Below, piece after piece: positions 1 through 9,934 of a stretch of 64,000 bases of DNA. Below the pieces are notes generated by a model, which saw nothing but the letters and a program-made list of their open reading frames with translations, was not told where the DNA came from and did no database searches. The stretch covers positions 1 to 64,000 of the forward strand of contig NZ_CAJAXH010000017.1 in NCBI RefSeq assembly GCF_903946935.1. Direction: 5' to 3'. Source of the DNA: an uncultured Thiodictyon sp. Lineage in GTDB: Bacteria > Pseudomonadota > Gammaproteobacteria > Chromatiales > Chromatiaceae. A program made the position numbers and the translations under genes. Numbering within the stretch: position 1 is the stretch's first letter; each line of letters begins with the position of its first letter.

Positions 1-205
1 GGCAGGACCTTCGAACATGGTGCTTCACCCTCGGTTTGTTTGCACTTCCAAGGGTACACAATTTCGCGGGTCCTGCCGCTCTCCTGCGGTGATTCACCAA
101 GCCCTACGCTAGGTCTTGGCCGGATTTATGATCAAGGCCCAATCAGGAAACTTGATTGCATAAAAGACGAGGGTAGTCAACCATCCGCATCAAAGGAGTG
201 AGTTC
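1..205. other. Region upstream of csb2
   Basis: No coding region is recognised. A perfect 9-bp inverted repeat (GGCAGGACC at 1-9, GGTCCTGCC at 69-77) is present. Bases 116-140 carry a TTATGATCAAGG element that recurs three more times around the cas/CRISPR locus. An AAAGGAG Shine-Dalgarno sequence lies just before the csb2 start. In other type I-G loci, cas3, cas8 and csb1 precede csb2, so they are expected to the left of the window. Confidence 0.5.
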
Positions 206-1789
206 ATGCTCACCCTCGCCCTCACCTTCCCCGCCGGCCGCTACCACGGCACACCCTGGGGCCGTCACGTCAACGAGGCGGACGTCGGCTGGCCACCGGA
301 TGCGTGGCGACTGACCCGCGCGCTCATCGCTACCTGGCACCGGAAACTCAACCCGGAGCAGTTTCCGGTCGAGCGCTTGACGGACCTCCTCGCAACGCTG
401 GCAACGGAGCCGCCGAACTACGCCCTGCCGGAGACCGTACACTTCCATACCCGGCACTACATGCCGGTGCGCGACAAACAGAGCCTGATCTTTGACGCCT
501 TCGCCCAAGTCGGCCGGGAAGCACAGTTGATCATTCAGTGGCCGAGCGCCGACCTGACCCCGCCGCAGGCGCAGTTGCTGGACGCACTGCTGATGGCCAT
601 CGGCTACCTGGGCCGGGCCGAGTCCTGGGTGTCGGCCAGCCGAATCACGGATTGGTCGGGTACCTGCGACTGCTATCCGTCCGAGGAGGCCATCGACACC
701 AAGACCGGTGAGGTCCGCGGCGACCTGATCCCACTCTGGCTGCCGCACCCGCCTGAGCGATACGCAGCGATTCGCGCCAGCCAGTTGGACGCCGCCCTCG
801 CCCGCGCCAAGGCGGATGTCCATGTAAAACGCGCCCAGGCCATTGCCGAGGGCAAGAAGAAGCCGCCTGACCCGGAAAAGACCAAGGTGCCGACCGAGAT
901 CCTGGCAACCCTGCCCGAAAGCTGGCTGGACGCCATCTCATTGGACACCGGCGACCTCCAATCCGCCGGTTGGAGTTCACCCCCGGCTGCACATCAGGTC
1001 TATTACCTGCGCCCCAAAGACGCGCTCCGGTTCATGGCGGCCAGACCGGCGCCGACCAGGAGGAATCGTCCGACTCATCCCGTCACGACCGCCCGCTTTG
1101 CGCTGTATGGCAAGCCCTTACCGCGTATGACCGATGCCGTCCGAGTAGGGGAGTTGCTACGCTTCGCCCTGATGAGCCGCGCCCGCCATTTGCCCGGCGA
1201 GGTGATCCCGGCCAGCCTGTCCGGCCATGGTCTGCCCAGCGGCAACCGCCATGGTCACGCCTTCTTCTTGCCGGAAGCGAACCTGCACGGTCGCATCGAC
1301 CACCTGGTGGTCCACGCCCCCGACGGGCTTGACGCTCAGGCCCAGGCCGCCATCGGCGAACTCGCGGCCATTTACACGCATGAGGGGGCCGAATGGCGGG
1401 TCTTACTGGAAGGGCTCGGTGAACCAGTGGACTTCGCACCGCACTCACCCTTACTGCGCACGTCCGCCTGCTGGGAATCGGTGACACCCTACCTGCATCC
1501 CTGGCACCGTAAGCGCGGCTTCGAGGTGCCGGAACAGATCGCACGAGAATGCCGCGCGCGCGGCCTTCCGGAGCCGAGCCTGGTGGAGCCGCGACCAGAC
1601 GCCAAGCCGCGAGCGCTGGATTTCCACCGCTTCCGCGGCAAACGCGGCCTGGAGCAGCCCGATCGGCACGGAAGCATGATTCGACTGGAGTTCTCAGAGC
1701 CGATCACCGGACCCTTGGCACTGGGGTTTGGGTGCCACTTCGGCTTGGGGCTTTTCAAAGCGGTCGGCGCACGCGGCGCAGATCGATGA
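206..1789 (+). CDS. csb2: Type I-G (I-U) Cas5/Cas6-like protein Csb2
   Basis: This 527-residue protein resembles the Csb2 (GSU0054) family, which combines Cas5- and Cas6-type RAMP functions in type I-G systems and is expected to process pre-crRNA and cap the 5' end of the crRNA in Cascade. The N-terminus (LTLALTFPAGRYHGTPWGRHVNEADV) and the glycine-rich C-terminus around residues 500-520 (GPLALGFGCHFGLGLF) fit the family, as does the length. The start has a good AAAGGAG ribosome-binding site. The next cas gene (cas4-cas1) is almost 940 bp away beyond an opposite-strand gene, so the usual tight cas operon is broken. Identification rests on recognised motifs and on the neighbouring cas4-cas1, cas2 and array; the nuclease residue was not pinned down. 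Confidence 0.85.
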   Translation: MLTLALTFPAGRYHGTPWGRHVNEADVGWPPDAWRLTRALIATWHRKLNPEQFPVERLTDLLATLATEPPNYALPETVHFHTRHYMPVRDKQSLIFDAFAQVGREAQLIIQWPSADLTPPQAQLLDALLMAIGYLGRAESWVSASRITDWSGTCDCYPSEEAIDTKTGEVRGDLIPLWLPHPPERYAAIRASQLDAALARAKADVHVKRAQAIAEGKKKPPDPEKTKVPTEILATLPESWLDAISLDTGDLQSAGWSSPPAAHQVYYLRPKDALRFMAARPAPTRRNRPTHPVTTARFALYGKPLPRMTDAVRVGELLRFALMSRARHLPGEVIPASLSGHGLPSGNRHGHAFFLPEANLHGRIDHLVVHAPDGLDAQAQAAIGELAAIYTHEGAEWRVLLEGLGEPVDFAPHSPLLRTSACWESVTPYLHPWHRKRGFEVPEQIARECRARGLPEPSLVEPRPDAKPRALDFHRFRGKRGLEQPDRHGSMIRLEFSEPITGPLALGFGCHFGLGLFKAVGARGADR

Positions 1790-1799
1790 AAGCGTCCCC

Positions 1800-1871
1800 G
1801 TGGAAGCGACTTTAGCCGCGACGAGGCCCTGGCCGCTTGCGCGGTCGCGTCGCGGCTAAAGCCGCTCCCAC
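1800..1871. repeat. REP-like palindrome (TTTAGCC/GGCTAAA type)
   Basis: The left arm GTGGAAGCGACTTTAGCCGC (from 1800) and the right arm (1848-1871, containing GCGGCTAAAGCCGCTCCCAC) are near-complementary over about 24 bp. It lies just after csb2. The arms resemble the widespread gammaproteobacterial REP motif and share the TTTAGCC core with the palindrome inside hsdM at 34793-34861. Confidence 0.75.
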
Positions 1872-1893
1872 CGGGTCCCGACCCGGCCGGCAT

Positions 1894-2481
1894 TCACTCG
1901 ACCGCGGGCACCGGCCCCGGCACCTCAAAGACTTCCCATAACGGGATCTCGATGGGCGGTAGCGTGCCTGAACTTAGGGTCAGGGTCTCATTGGCGGCGA
2001 AGACGGCACCCTTGTCATAGCCATCGGTGCCCAGGAGAAAGCGGATGGCGTACTGCTCCAATGGATCGACCACCAGATATTCGCGCACCCCGGCACGTTC
2101 GTAGAGCGCCTTCTTATCGCGCAAGTCCCTGACCGAGGTCCCGGGAGAGAGGACCTCGACGATCAGGTCCGGGGCGCCTTCGATGTGGCTCGGGGTGATC
2201 TTGGCGGGGTCGCAGACCGCCAGAATGTCCGGCTGGACCACGTCGGATTCCGAGAGTTTCACATCCGTGGGGGCGACGAAGGGGCGACAGGGTTGGCCCC
2301 GGAGTTGCTGTTCGAGCCGGCTGAACAATCGGCCGACCACGTCCTGGTGCTTGATCGAAGGCGCCGGGGCCATGGCGTAGGCCACCCCCTCAATGAGTTC
2401 CCAACGGGTGTCGTCCGGCCAGGATTGGTAGTCGCTCCAGCTGAAACGGTCGGTGGGCTGCGCCAATGCGGGTAGGGACAT
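1894..2481 (-). CDS. Uma2-like endonuclease-fold protein
   Basis: This 195-residue protein belongs to the Uma2 (DUF820) family, with a PD-(D/E)XK nuclease-like fold and mostly unknown function. Supporting motifs are an early WELIEGVAYAMAPAP, a central VVQPDILAVCDP, then LIVEVLSPGTS and the basic DKKALYERAGVREYLVVDP. The PD...EVLS...K arrangement matches the presumed active site. The ATG at 2481 is chosen because a GGAGG lies six bases upstream; the TTG one codon earlier is less likely. The gene points against the cas genes and separates csb2 from cas4-cas1, suggesting insertion into the cas operon. The family is often multicopy, and another member lies at 49315-49860. Confidence 0.85.
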   Translation of the reverse strand: MSLPALAQPTDRFSWSDYQSWPDDTRWELIEGVAYAMAPAPSIKHQDVVGRLFSRLEQQLRGQPCRPFVAPTDVKLSESDVVQPDILAVCDPAKITPSHIEGAPDLIVEVLSPGTSVRDLRDKKALYERAGVREYLVVDPLEQYAIRFLLGTDGYDKGAVFAANETLTLSSGTLPPIEIPLWEVFEVPGPVPAVE

Positions 2482-2726
2482 CAAGGACCTCCAAGTTGTT
2501 GGTCCGGCCGGGCCGGTTGCCGCGAGTCGGGGGCGGCACTCCCAGTCCGCGCGGGGCCTTGATCATAACGCAGGCCGCCGCGCCTCGCAGCGACCCGTCG
2601 CGGCCTGGGGGCCGCTCCTACGGGACCAGTCATGTCAGCCGCACGGCGGACAGCGCCGGCAACAGATTCACCCCGACCGCGGCTATCGGCCGCGGCCACC
2701 CCCACCCATGTCAGACGGAGACCGCC
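2482..2726. other. Repeat-rich spacer between the Uma2 gene and cas4-cas1
   Basis: No gene is seen. Bases 2554-2580 carry a GGCCTTGATCATAA...GGCC element also found at 5847-5873, and inverted at 116-140 and 6073-6097. Bases 2585-2630 contain a degenerate GCGACCCGTCGCGGCC / GGCCGCTCCTACGG palindrome of REP type. Any promoter for cas4-cas1 should lie here; no clear sigma-70 boxes were found. Confidence 0.5.
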
Positions 2727-4541
<1,815 letters not shown>

Positions 4542-4550
4542 CCAGGCGTT

Positions 4551-4590
4551 GCCCCCTCCCCCCTCGTGGGGGAGGGTTGGGGTGGGGGAA
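4551..4590. repeat. C/G-tract inverted repeat between cas1 and cas2
   Basis: A stretch of CCCCTCCCCCCTC followed by GTGGGGGAGGG and further G-runs forms a GC-only hairpin in the 100-bp gap between the cas4-cas1 and cas2 genes. Similar C-tract/G-tract elements are common dispersed intergenic repeats in proteobacteria. Its presence explains why the usually close cas1-cas2 spacing is enlarged. Confidence 0.6.
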
Positions 4591-4641
4591 AGCGGCAAGA
4601 CCACCCCGGAAGCCAACCAACATCCACCGGACCCTTCCATC

Positions 4642-4935
4642 ATGGACCAGCGCCTCTATATCGTCGCCTACGACATCTCCGACCAGCGCCGCTGGCGCCG
4701 TATCTTCAAGCTCATGAAGGGCTATGGAGAATGGGTGCAACTCTCAGTCTTCCAGTGCCGCTTGAGCCCCAAGCAACACGCCGAGCTGATCGCGCTGTTG
4801 GACGGCATCATCGATCACGACGAAGACCACATCGTCTTGCTCGACCTGGGGGTCGCCGATAATGTGATCCCGCGCGTCGTCAGCCTGGGCAAGGCCGAAT
4901 TTGTGACCATCGAACACGAACCAGTGATCGTCTGA
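4642..4935 (+). CDS. cas2: CRISPR-associated Cas2
   Basis: This 97-residue protein is the Cas2 subunit that dimerises between Cas1 dimers in the spacer-integration complex. It starts MDQRLYIVAYDISDQRRWRRIFK, the diagnostic beta1 strand with the metal-site Asp in YDISD, and continues GYGEWVQLSVFQCRLS, a typical Cas2 ferredoxin-fold core. Its size is normal for the family. It lies 100 bp after cas4-cas1 and about 200 bp before the first CRISPR repeat, so the array leader lies between cas2 and the array. Confidence 0.95.
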   Translation: MDQRLYIVAYDISDQRRWRRIFKLMKGYGEWVQLSVFQCRLSPKQHAELIALLDGIIDHDEDHIVLLDLGVADNVIPRVVSLGKAEFVTIEHEPVIV

Positions 4936-5002
4936 CCCCGCCGCGGCCCGCGAGCGCTCCAGTGCTGCGCCAACCCCCGGCAGCGCTCGCAAAAATCGAC
5001 AC

Positions 5003-5030
5003 TTGAAAAATCAGCCAACTGGGTTAGAAT
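5003..5030 (+). promoter_or_regulatory. Probable CRISPR leader promoter
   Basis: TTGAAA (5003-5008), a 16-bp spacer and TAGAAT (5025-5030) form a good sigma-70 promoter about 105 bp before the first repeat. It lies in the most AT-rich part of the cas2-array gap (4936-5134), as expected for a leader driving pre-crRNA synthesis. Assigned from sequence only. Confidence 0.6.
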
Positions 5031-5134
5031 CATGCCGCCGTGCATGACCATCAGGACCGAGCACCGGCCCCTCGCGGACCAGCGCTCGCAAAGTGCCCCG
5101 CAAGCCGCGCCACCAGCGGGCTCGGGGCCGGGCG

Positions 5135-5825
5135 GTTTCCCCGGCGAATTCGCCGGGGCCTCATTGAAGGTGCTCAATTTCCACAGTCTCAATCTAATCA
5201 ACGGAGTTTCCCCGGCGAATTCGCCGGGGCCTCATTGAAGGAGCGTAGAGGCGCAAGCGGTCGATGAGATTGAGCCCCGTTTCCCCGGCGAATTCGCCGG
5301 GGCCTCATTGAAGCCAGTGAAAAAGTCAGGGTATCAACAATGGCAGCACCCGCGTTTCCCCGGCGAATTCGCCGGGGCCTCATTGAAGCGTCGAACTGGG
5401 CTTTGCGGGCTTGGTCGCGCGGTTGTTTCCCCGGCGAATTCGCCGGGGCCTCATTGAAGCTAAAACCAGACTGATTATTATGGTTACCCATGAACAAGGT
5501 TTCCCCGGCGAATTCGCCGGGGCCTCATTGAAGCATTCCGGTCTATCTGGTCTGGGGGCTGCCCCATGGCGTTTCCCCGGCGAATTCGCCGGGGCCTCAT
5601 TGAAGCCCCTTGAACGCGGTCGCTTTGAGCGCGTCAATCAGCTGTTTCCCCGGCGAATTCGCCGGGGCCTCATTGAAGCTGGTAGATTTCGAGCAAGCCG
5701 CCCAGCCACGGGGGGAGTTTCCCCGGCGAATTCGCCGGGGCCTCATTGAAGCAGGCATGGTCCAGGTCCTCTTGGGTGAGCGCCCGCGGCGTTTCCCCGG
5801 CGAATTCGCCGGAGCCTCATTGAAC
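5135..5825 (+). CRISPR. Type I-G CRISPR array, 10 repeats and 9 spacers
   Basis: Ten 35-bp repeats begin at 5135, 5206, 5279, 5354, 5425, 5499, 5571, 5644, 5717 and 5791, with spacers of 36-40 bp. The repeat starts GTTT, contains the perfect palindrome CCCCGGCGAATTCGCCGGGG and ends CCTCATTGAAG; in RNA this gives an 8-bp stem capped by AAUU. The first nine repeats are identical. The last has a G-to-A change in the stem and ends in C, as expected for the leader-distal end, so the leader is on the cas2 side. No spacer was matched to a source by eye. Confidence 0.98.
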
Positions 5826-5929
5826 AGCCCCGCCCACGCCCGCGGCTGGCCTTGATCATAATATCGGCCGCCGCAGATGGAAGCGAGGTCGCTGGTCCGC
5901 GCAGCGGACCCTACGGGCGCGCTCAAGCC

Positions 5930-6050
5930 CTAGCAGGCTGTCGGACTTGCAACGTAACAACTTGATTATAAAAGATAAAAAGTTTACGCCTAAAAAGCGA
6001 AAACTCTTTAACTTCAATCGGTTACCTCATCAAGCCCGACAGGCTGCTAG
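5930..6050. mobile_element. 121-bp MITE-like element, copy 1
   Basis: The AT-rich element is bounded by CTAGCAGGCTGTCGG and its near inverse CCGACAGGCTGCTAG, with a non-coding interior. A second copy of equal length and, as read, identical sequence lies at 17398-17518. Terminal inverted repeats, lack of coding capacity and base composition unlike the host fit a miniature inverted-repeat transposable element mobilised in trans. CTAG at both ends may be the duplicated target or part of the repeat. Confidence 0.8.
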
Positions 6051-6102
6051 GGTCCGCTGTGCCGACGATCGCCTGGCCGGAATTATGATCAAGCCCCCTG
6101 CG

Positions 6103-6127
6103 GTTTCCCCGGCGAATTCGCCGGGGC
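6103..6127 (+). CRISPR. Orphan partial CRISPR repeat
   Basis: Twenty-five bases from GTTTCCCC through the palindrome to CCGGGGC match the first 25 positions of the array repeat; the CTCATTGAAG end is missing. It lies 278 bp past the last array repeat, beyond the MITE copy, in the same orientation. It is best read as a remnant of a formerly longer array. Confidence 0.8.
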
Positions 6128-6309
6128 ATGACGATAAAGTTCACCCCCTAGGTGATTGGTACAACGCCGATAATGCACTGACAAGCCTTGGCGAGCTTGG
6201 CGCGTTGGCGCGATAACTGCTCTTTCCGGGTTGAGCGCCTTGGAAGTTTCGGAGAACCACAGGTATGAAGCGATGAGGCGAGATCAGGTTCTCTGATTTA
6301 TGTGCGGTG

Positions 6310-7221
6310 CTATAAGGGCCGATGGTGTTCCCACCAATGCCGGGCGATGTCGATGCGGCGTGTCACCCACACCGCGTCATGCCCCAGCACATAATCGATG
6401 AAACGCGCCAGTGCCGCGATGCGCCCCGGCCGGCCGCTGAGACGGCAATGCAAACCGATCGATAACAGCTTCGGCGCCACCGCCCCTTCGGCATAGAGTA
6501 CGTCGAAACTGTCGCGCAGGTAGTTGAAGAACTGATCGCCACAATTAAAGCCCGGCGACACCACGAAGCGCATGTCGTTGCTGTCCAGGGTATAGGGTAT
6601 GACCAGATGCGGCCCGTGCGGCCCGTCAACCCAATAGGGTAGATCGTCGGCATAGGAATCGGAATCGTAGAGAAAGCCGCCTTCTTCCATCACCAGCCTG
6701 CGCGTATTTTCCGAACAGCGACCCAAATACCAACCCAGCGGACGCGCGCCCGTCACTGCGGTGTGAATGCGGATCGCCGCAGCGAGGTGGCGGCGTTCCT
6801 CCGGCACGCTGACATCCCGGTATTGAATCCATTTGAGCCCGTGGCTGGCGATCTCCCAGCCGGCCTCTTGCATGGCGGCGACCGCCTCCGGATTACGGGC
6901 CAGCGCGGTGGCGATGCCATAAACCGTGAGCGGCACCCCCCGCCCGGTGAACAATCGCCAAAGCCGCCAGAAACCGGCCCGCGGGCCGTATTCATAGACA
7001 GATTCCATGTTCATGTTGCGCATACCCGGCCAGGGTTGTGCAGCGACCATCTCAGACAGGTAGGACTCGGAGGCGGGGTCGCCGTGCAGCACACAACTTT
7101 CGCCGCCTTCCTCGTAGTTGAGCACGAATTGCACGGCGATCCGTGCGGCACTGGGCCAGCGCGGGTCCGGCGTCTGCCGGCCATAACCGACAAGATCTCT
7201 CGGATAAATCAGGTCGACCAT
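6310..7221 (-). CDS. puuE: Allantoinase PuuE (polysaccharide deacetylase family)
   Basis: The 303-residue protein matches the PuuE family of cofactor-type allantoinases, which open the allantoin ring to allantoate in purine catabolism and have a NodB/polysaccharide-deacetylase fold. Diagnostic stretches are the N-terminal YPRDLVGYGRQTPDPRWP, the NYEEGGE segment, VYEYGPRAGFWRLWRLF, GWEIASHGLKWIQY, and the late GLHCRLSGRPGRIAAL. The length is normal. No other ureide or urate gene is adjacent, so its pathway context here is unclear. It stands alone between the CRISPR-side repeat cluster and ilvD, both on the minus strand side. Confidence 0.92.
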   Translation of the reverse strand: MVDLIYPRDLVGYGRQTPDPRWPSAARIAVQFVLNYEEGGESCVLHGDPASESYLSEMVAAQPWPGMRNMNMESVYEYGPRAGFWRLWRLFTGRGVPLTVYGIATALARNPEAVAAMQEAGWEIASHGLKWIQYRDVSVPEERRHLAAAIRIHTAVTGARPLGWYLGRCSENTRRLVMEEGGFLYDSDSYADDLPYWVDGPHGPHLVIPYTLDSNDMRFVVSPGFNCGDQFFNYLRDSFDVLYAEGAVAPKLLSIGLHCRLSGRPGRIAALARFIDYVLGHDAVWVTRRIDIARHWWEHHRPL

Positions 7222-7407
7222 TTAATACTTAGCATTTGCGTTAACATCGGGGAGGCATTAAGATGCCCCCATCGCGACCCGCTCGCCCCCGTGAAGAGCG
7301 CAGTCGGAGAGCGCAGGGGGCAACCAGACCCCCGCAGCCAAACCCGTTATGCCGGGCGAGGAGGACATCATTAGACCCGCCGGCCCATCGGGCACGGTAG
7401 GCGCGGC

Positions 7408-7436
7408 GTCGGGGCGGGTCGCAAACCCGCCCCGAC
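7408..7436 (-). terminator. Hairpin downstream of ilvD
   Basis: GTCGGGGCGGGT and ACCCGCCCCGAC form a perfect 12-bp stem with a 5-base loop, 12 bases after the ilvD stop on the transcribed strand. There is no clear U-tract, so it may be a weak terminator or a REP-type palindrome. Confidence 0.5.
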
Positions 7437-7447
7437 CCATCCCCGAA

Positions 7448-9286
7448 TCAATCCAGTTGAGACAGGTCCCGCACCGCGCCAAAGGCTGCGCTGGTGGTGA
7501 GCGCGGCATAGGCGCGCAGGGCCGCCGACACCGGGCGCTCGCGACCGATCGGGCGCCACGCATGCACCGCGCAACGGCGCGCCTCGATCGCCGCCGGGCT
7601 TACCTTCAGCTCGATGCGCCGGTTGGGGATATCGATGTCGATCACGTCGCCCTCCTCCACCAGTGCGATCAGGCCGCCCTCGGCCGCCTCCGGTGAGACA
7701 TGACCGATGGACAGCCCCGAGGTGCCGCCCGAGAAGCGCCCGTCGGTCACCAGTGCGCAGACCTTACCCAACCCCTTGGATTTGATGTAGCTGGTGGGAT
7801 AGAGCATCTCCTGCATCCCGGGGCCGCCCTTGGGTCCCTCGTAGCGGATCAGCACCACATCGCCCGCCTTCACGCGGTCGCCCAGGATGCCCGCCACCGC
7901 CGCCTCTTGGCTCTCGAAGATACGCGCCGGGCCGGTGAAGGTGAGATTGGACGCATCCACCCCGGCGGTCTTGACGATACAGCCCTGCTCGGCCAGGTTG
8001 CCGAAGAGCACCGCAAGCCCGCCGTCGCGCGAATAGGCATGGTCGAGGTCGCGGATGCAGCCGGTCTCGCGATCGAGATCGAGATCCGGCCAGCGGTTCG
8101 CCTGGCTGAAGGCGACCTGGGTGGGGACGCCCCCGGGGGCGGCGAGGAACCGGGCGCGGGCGGCGGCGGTGACGCTGTCGCGGGCGATGTCCCAGCCGTC
8201 CAGGGCCTCGCCCAGGGTGGCCGAATGGACCGTGGGCACGGCGCGATGGATCAGACCCGCCCGGTCCAGTTCGCCCAGGATGCCCAGGATGCCGCCGGCC
8301 CGGTGGACGTCCTCCATGTGATATTTCTGGGTGGAGGGCGCGACCTTGCACAGGTTGGGCACCCGGCGGCTCAGTGCGTCGATGTCGGCCATGGTGAAGT
8401 CGAGCTCGGCCTCGTGGGCGGCCGCCAGCAGGTGCAACACGGTGTTGGTGGAGCCGCCCATGGCGATGTCGAGCGCCATGGCGTTCTCGAAGGCGGCCCG
8501 GCTGGCAATGGTGCGTGGCAGGGCGCTGGCGTCGTCGTGTTGGTACCAGCGGCGGCACAGGTCCACCGCGACCCGCCCGGCCTGGAGGAACAACGCCTCC
8601 CGATCGGCATGGGTGGCGAGCAGGGTGCCGTTGCCGGGCAGGCTCAACCCCAGCGCCTCGGTGAGACAGTTCATGGAGTTGGCGGTGAACATGCCGGAGC
8701 AGGAGCCGCAGGTGGGGCAGGCGGAACGCTCGATGGCGGCCACGTCCGCATCGCTCTCGCGGGGGTCGGCCGCCGTGACCATGGCGTCCACCAGGTCGAG
8801 CTTGAGGTCGCCGCGGCCTGCAAGGTGGACCTTGCCGGCCTCCATGGGCCCACCGGAGACGAACACCGCGGGGATATTGAGCCGCAGCGCGGCCATCAAC
8901 ATGCCGGGGGTGATCTTGTCGCAATTGGAGATGCACACCAGTGCATCGGCACAATGGGCATTGGCCATGTATTCCACCGAGTCGGCGATGATGTCGCGCG
9001 ACGGCAGTGAATAGAGCATACCGCCGTGACCCATGGCGATGCCGTCATCGATGGCGATGGTGTTGAATTCCTTGGCCACGCCACCGGCACGCTCGATCTC
9101 GCGCGCCACCAATTGCCCCAGGTCCTTGAGATGGACATGGCCTGGAACGAATTGGGTAAATGAGTTGACGACCGCGATAATGGGTTTATCGAAGTCGCCG
9201 TCGGTCATCCCAGTGGCGCGCCAGAGGGCGCGGGCGCCGGCCATGTTGCGGCCGTGGGTGGTGGTACGGGAACGGTAGTCTGGCAT
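7448..9286 (-). CDS. ilvD: Dihydroxy-acid dehydratase
   Basis: This enzyme (612 residues) dehydrates 2,3-dihydroxy-isovalerate and its isoleucine-pathway analogue in branched-chain amino-acid synthesis, using an Fe-S cluster. Cluster-ligand motifs are visible: [11 protein letters not shown] near residues 120-130 and [20 protein letters not shown] near 190-210. [20 protein letters not shown] near the C-terminus is also diagnostic. The ATG at 9286 gives [22 protein letters not shown], matching the family start; the reading frame extends upstream but without conserved sequence. Length matches IlvD of enterobacteria. It is not clustered with other ilv genes here. Confidence 0.97.
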   Translation of the reverse strand: MPDYRSRTTTHGRNMAGARALWRATGMTDGDFDKPIIAVVNSFTQFVPGHVHLKDLGQLVAREIERAGGVAKEFNTIAIDDGIAMGHGGMLYSLPSRDIIADSVEYMANAHCADALVCISNCDKITPGMLMAALRLNIPAVFVSGGPMEAGKVHLAGRGDLKLDLVDAMVTAADPRESDADVAAIERSACPTCGSCSGMFTANSMNCLTEALGLSLPGNGTLLATHADREALFLQAGRVAVDLCRRWYQHDDASALPRTIASRAAFENAMALDIAMGGSTNTVLHLLAAAHEAELDFTMADIDALSRRVPNLCKVAPSTQKYHMEDVHRAGGILGILGELDRAGLIHRAVPTVHSATLGEALDGWDIARDSVTAAARARFLAAPGGVPTQVAFSQANRWPDLDLDRETGCIRDLDHAYSRDGGLAVLFGNLAEQGCIVKTAGVDASNLTFTGPARIFESQEAAVAGILGDRVKAGDVVLIRYEGPKGGPGMQEMLYPTSYIKSKGLGKVCALVTDGRFSGGTSGLSIGHVSPEAAEGGLIALVEEGDVIDIDIPNRRIELKVSPAAIEARRCAVHAWRPIGRERPVSAALRAYAALTTSAAFGAVRDLSQLD

Positions 9287-9447
9287 GGTGGGGTCTCTGT
9301 GGTCGGTGCATGCGGTTCGGCAATCGGCACGCGAACCACGCAAGCAATACAAATGAAATCCGTGCGCCCGCTCCGGGTGGGGCATGCGCCCCGCCCGGAA
9401 CCTTGTCGGCGACCTGCGCAGGCCAGTCGGCCGGCGTCCTAAACGTT

Positions 9448-9474
9448 CGGGCCGGGGTCACAGACCCCGGCCCG
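9448..9474 (-). terminator. Hairpin downstream of dtd
   Basis: CGGGCCGGGGTC and its inverse flank a short loop, 22 bases beyond the dtd stop codon on the minus strand. The stem is very stable but the T-tract is poor, so termination is probable, not certain. Confidence 0.5.
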
Positions 9475-9496
9475 CGCTGAGGCTACGCAGCCAGCC

Positions 9497-9934
9497 TCAG
9501 GCCTCCAGCCAGATGGTTACGGGGCCGTCGTTGACCAGGCTGACCTGCATGTCGGCGCCGAAGCGGCCGGTGGCGAGATCCGCATGGGCGGCGCGGGCCG
9601 TTGCGACCAGATAGCTGAACAGGCGCTCACCCAGCGCGGGCGGCGCGGCGGCGGTGAAGCCGGCGCGGGTGCCCTTGCGCGTGTCGGCCGCCAGCGTGAA
9701 CTGGGGGACCAGCAGCAGACCGCCGCCGCGGCTGCGCAGGCTCACATTCATGCGCCCGTCGGCGTCGGGGAAGACCCGATAGCCCAGCAGTCGCTCCAGC
9801 AGGCGCTCGGCGCGCGCCTCGGTATCGTCCGGCTGCACCGCCACCAGGACCAGCAGCCCGGTGTCGATCGACCCGATGAGGTCGCCGTCCACCCGCACCT
9901 GGGCCTGCGTGACGCGCTGCAGCAGGCCGATCAT
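9497..9934 (-). CDS. dtd: D-aminoacyl-tRNA deacylase
   Basis: The 145-residue protein removes D-amino acids (and glycine from tRNA-Ala) from mischarged tRNAs. The start [17 protein letters not shown] and the two catalytic-pocket motifs identify it: [15 protein letters not shown] (residues 75-90) and [11 protein letters not shown] at the C-terminus. In the best-known DTDs the first motif reads SQFTL; here the Ser is Pro, a variation worth noting but not proof of inactivity because recognition uses main-chain atoms of the Gly-cisPro motif. The ATG overlaps the stop of the upstream pip gene by four bases, indicating translational coupling. Confidence 0.95.
   Translation of the reverse strand: MIGLLQRVTQAQVRVDGDLIGSIDTGLLVLVAVQPDDTEARAERLLERLLGYRVFPDADGRMNVSLRSRGGGLLLVPQFTLAADTRKGTRAGFTAAAPPALGERLFSYLVATARAAHADLATGRFGADMQVSLVNDGPVTIWLEA

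Larger units (their letters stand above)
5826..6309. other. Repeat cluster downstream of the CRISPR array
   Basis: This 480-bp gene-free stretch is a patchwork of mobile and palindromic DNA: a GATCATAA element at 5847-5873, a GGTCCGC/GCGGACC hairpin at 5894-5917, a 121-bp MITE-like element at 5930-6050, a partial GGTCCGCTGTG element at 6050-6066, an inverted GATCATAA element at 6073-6097, a partial CRISPR repeat at 6103-6127 and a GCCTTGGCGAGCTTGGCG element at 6184-6212. No coding region is supported. Confidence 0.75.

Noticed and set aside
5198-5926. Several open frames across the CRISPR array with a recurring FNEAPANSPGK-type peptide
   Set aside because: They are translations of the CRISPR repeats; the repeated peptide follows the 35-bp repeat and no ribosome site or codon pattern supports a protein.
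7700-9010. Long plus-strand open frame of about 436 codons over ilvD
   Set aside because: It is antisense to a clearly conserved ilvD; GC-rich codon bias leaves long antisense frames without biological support.
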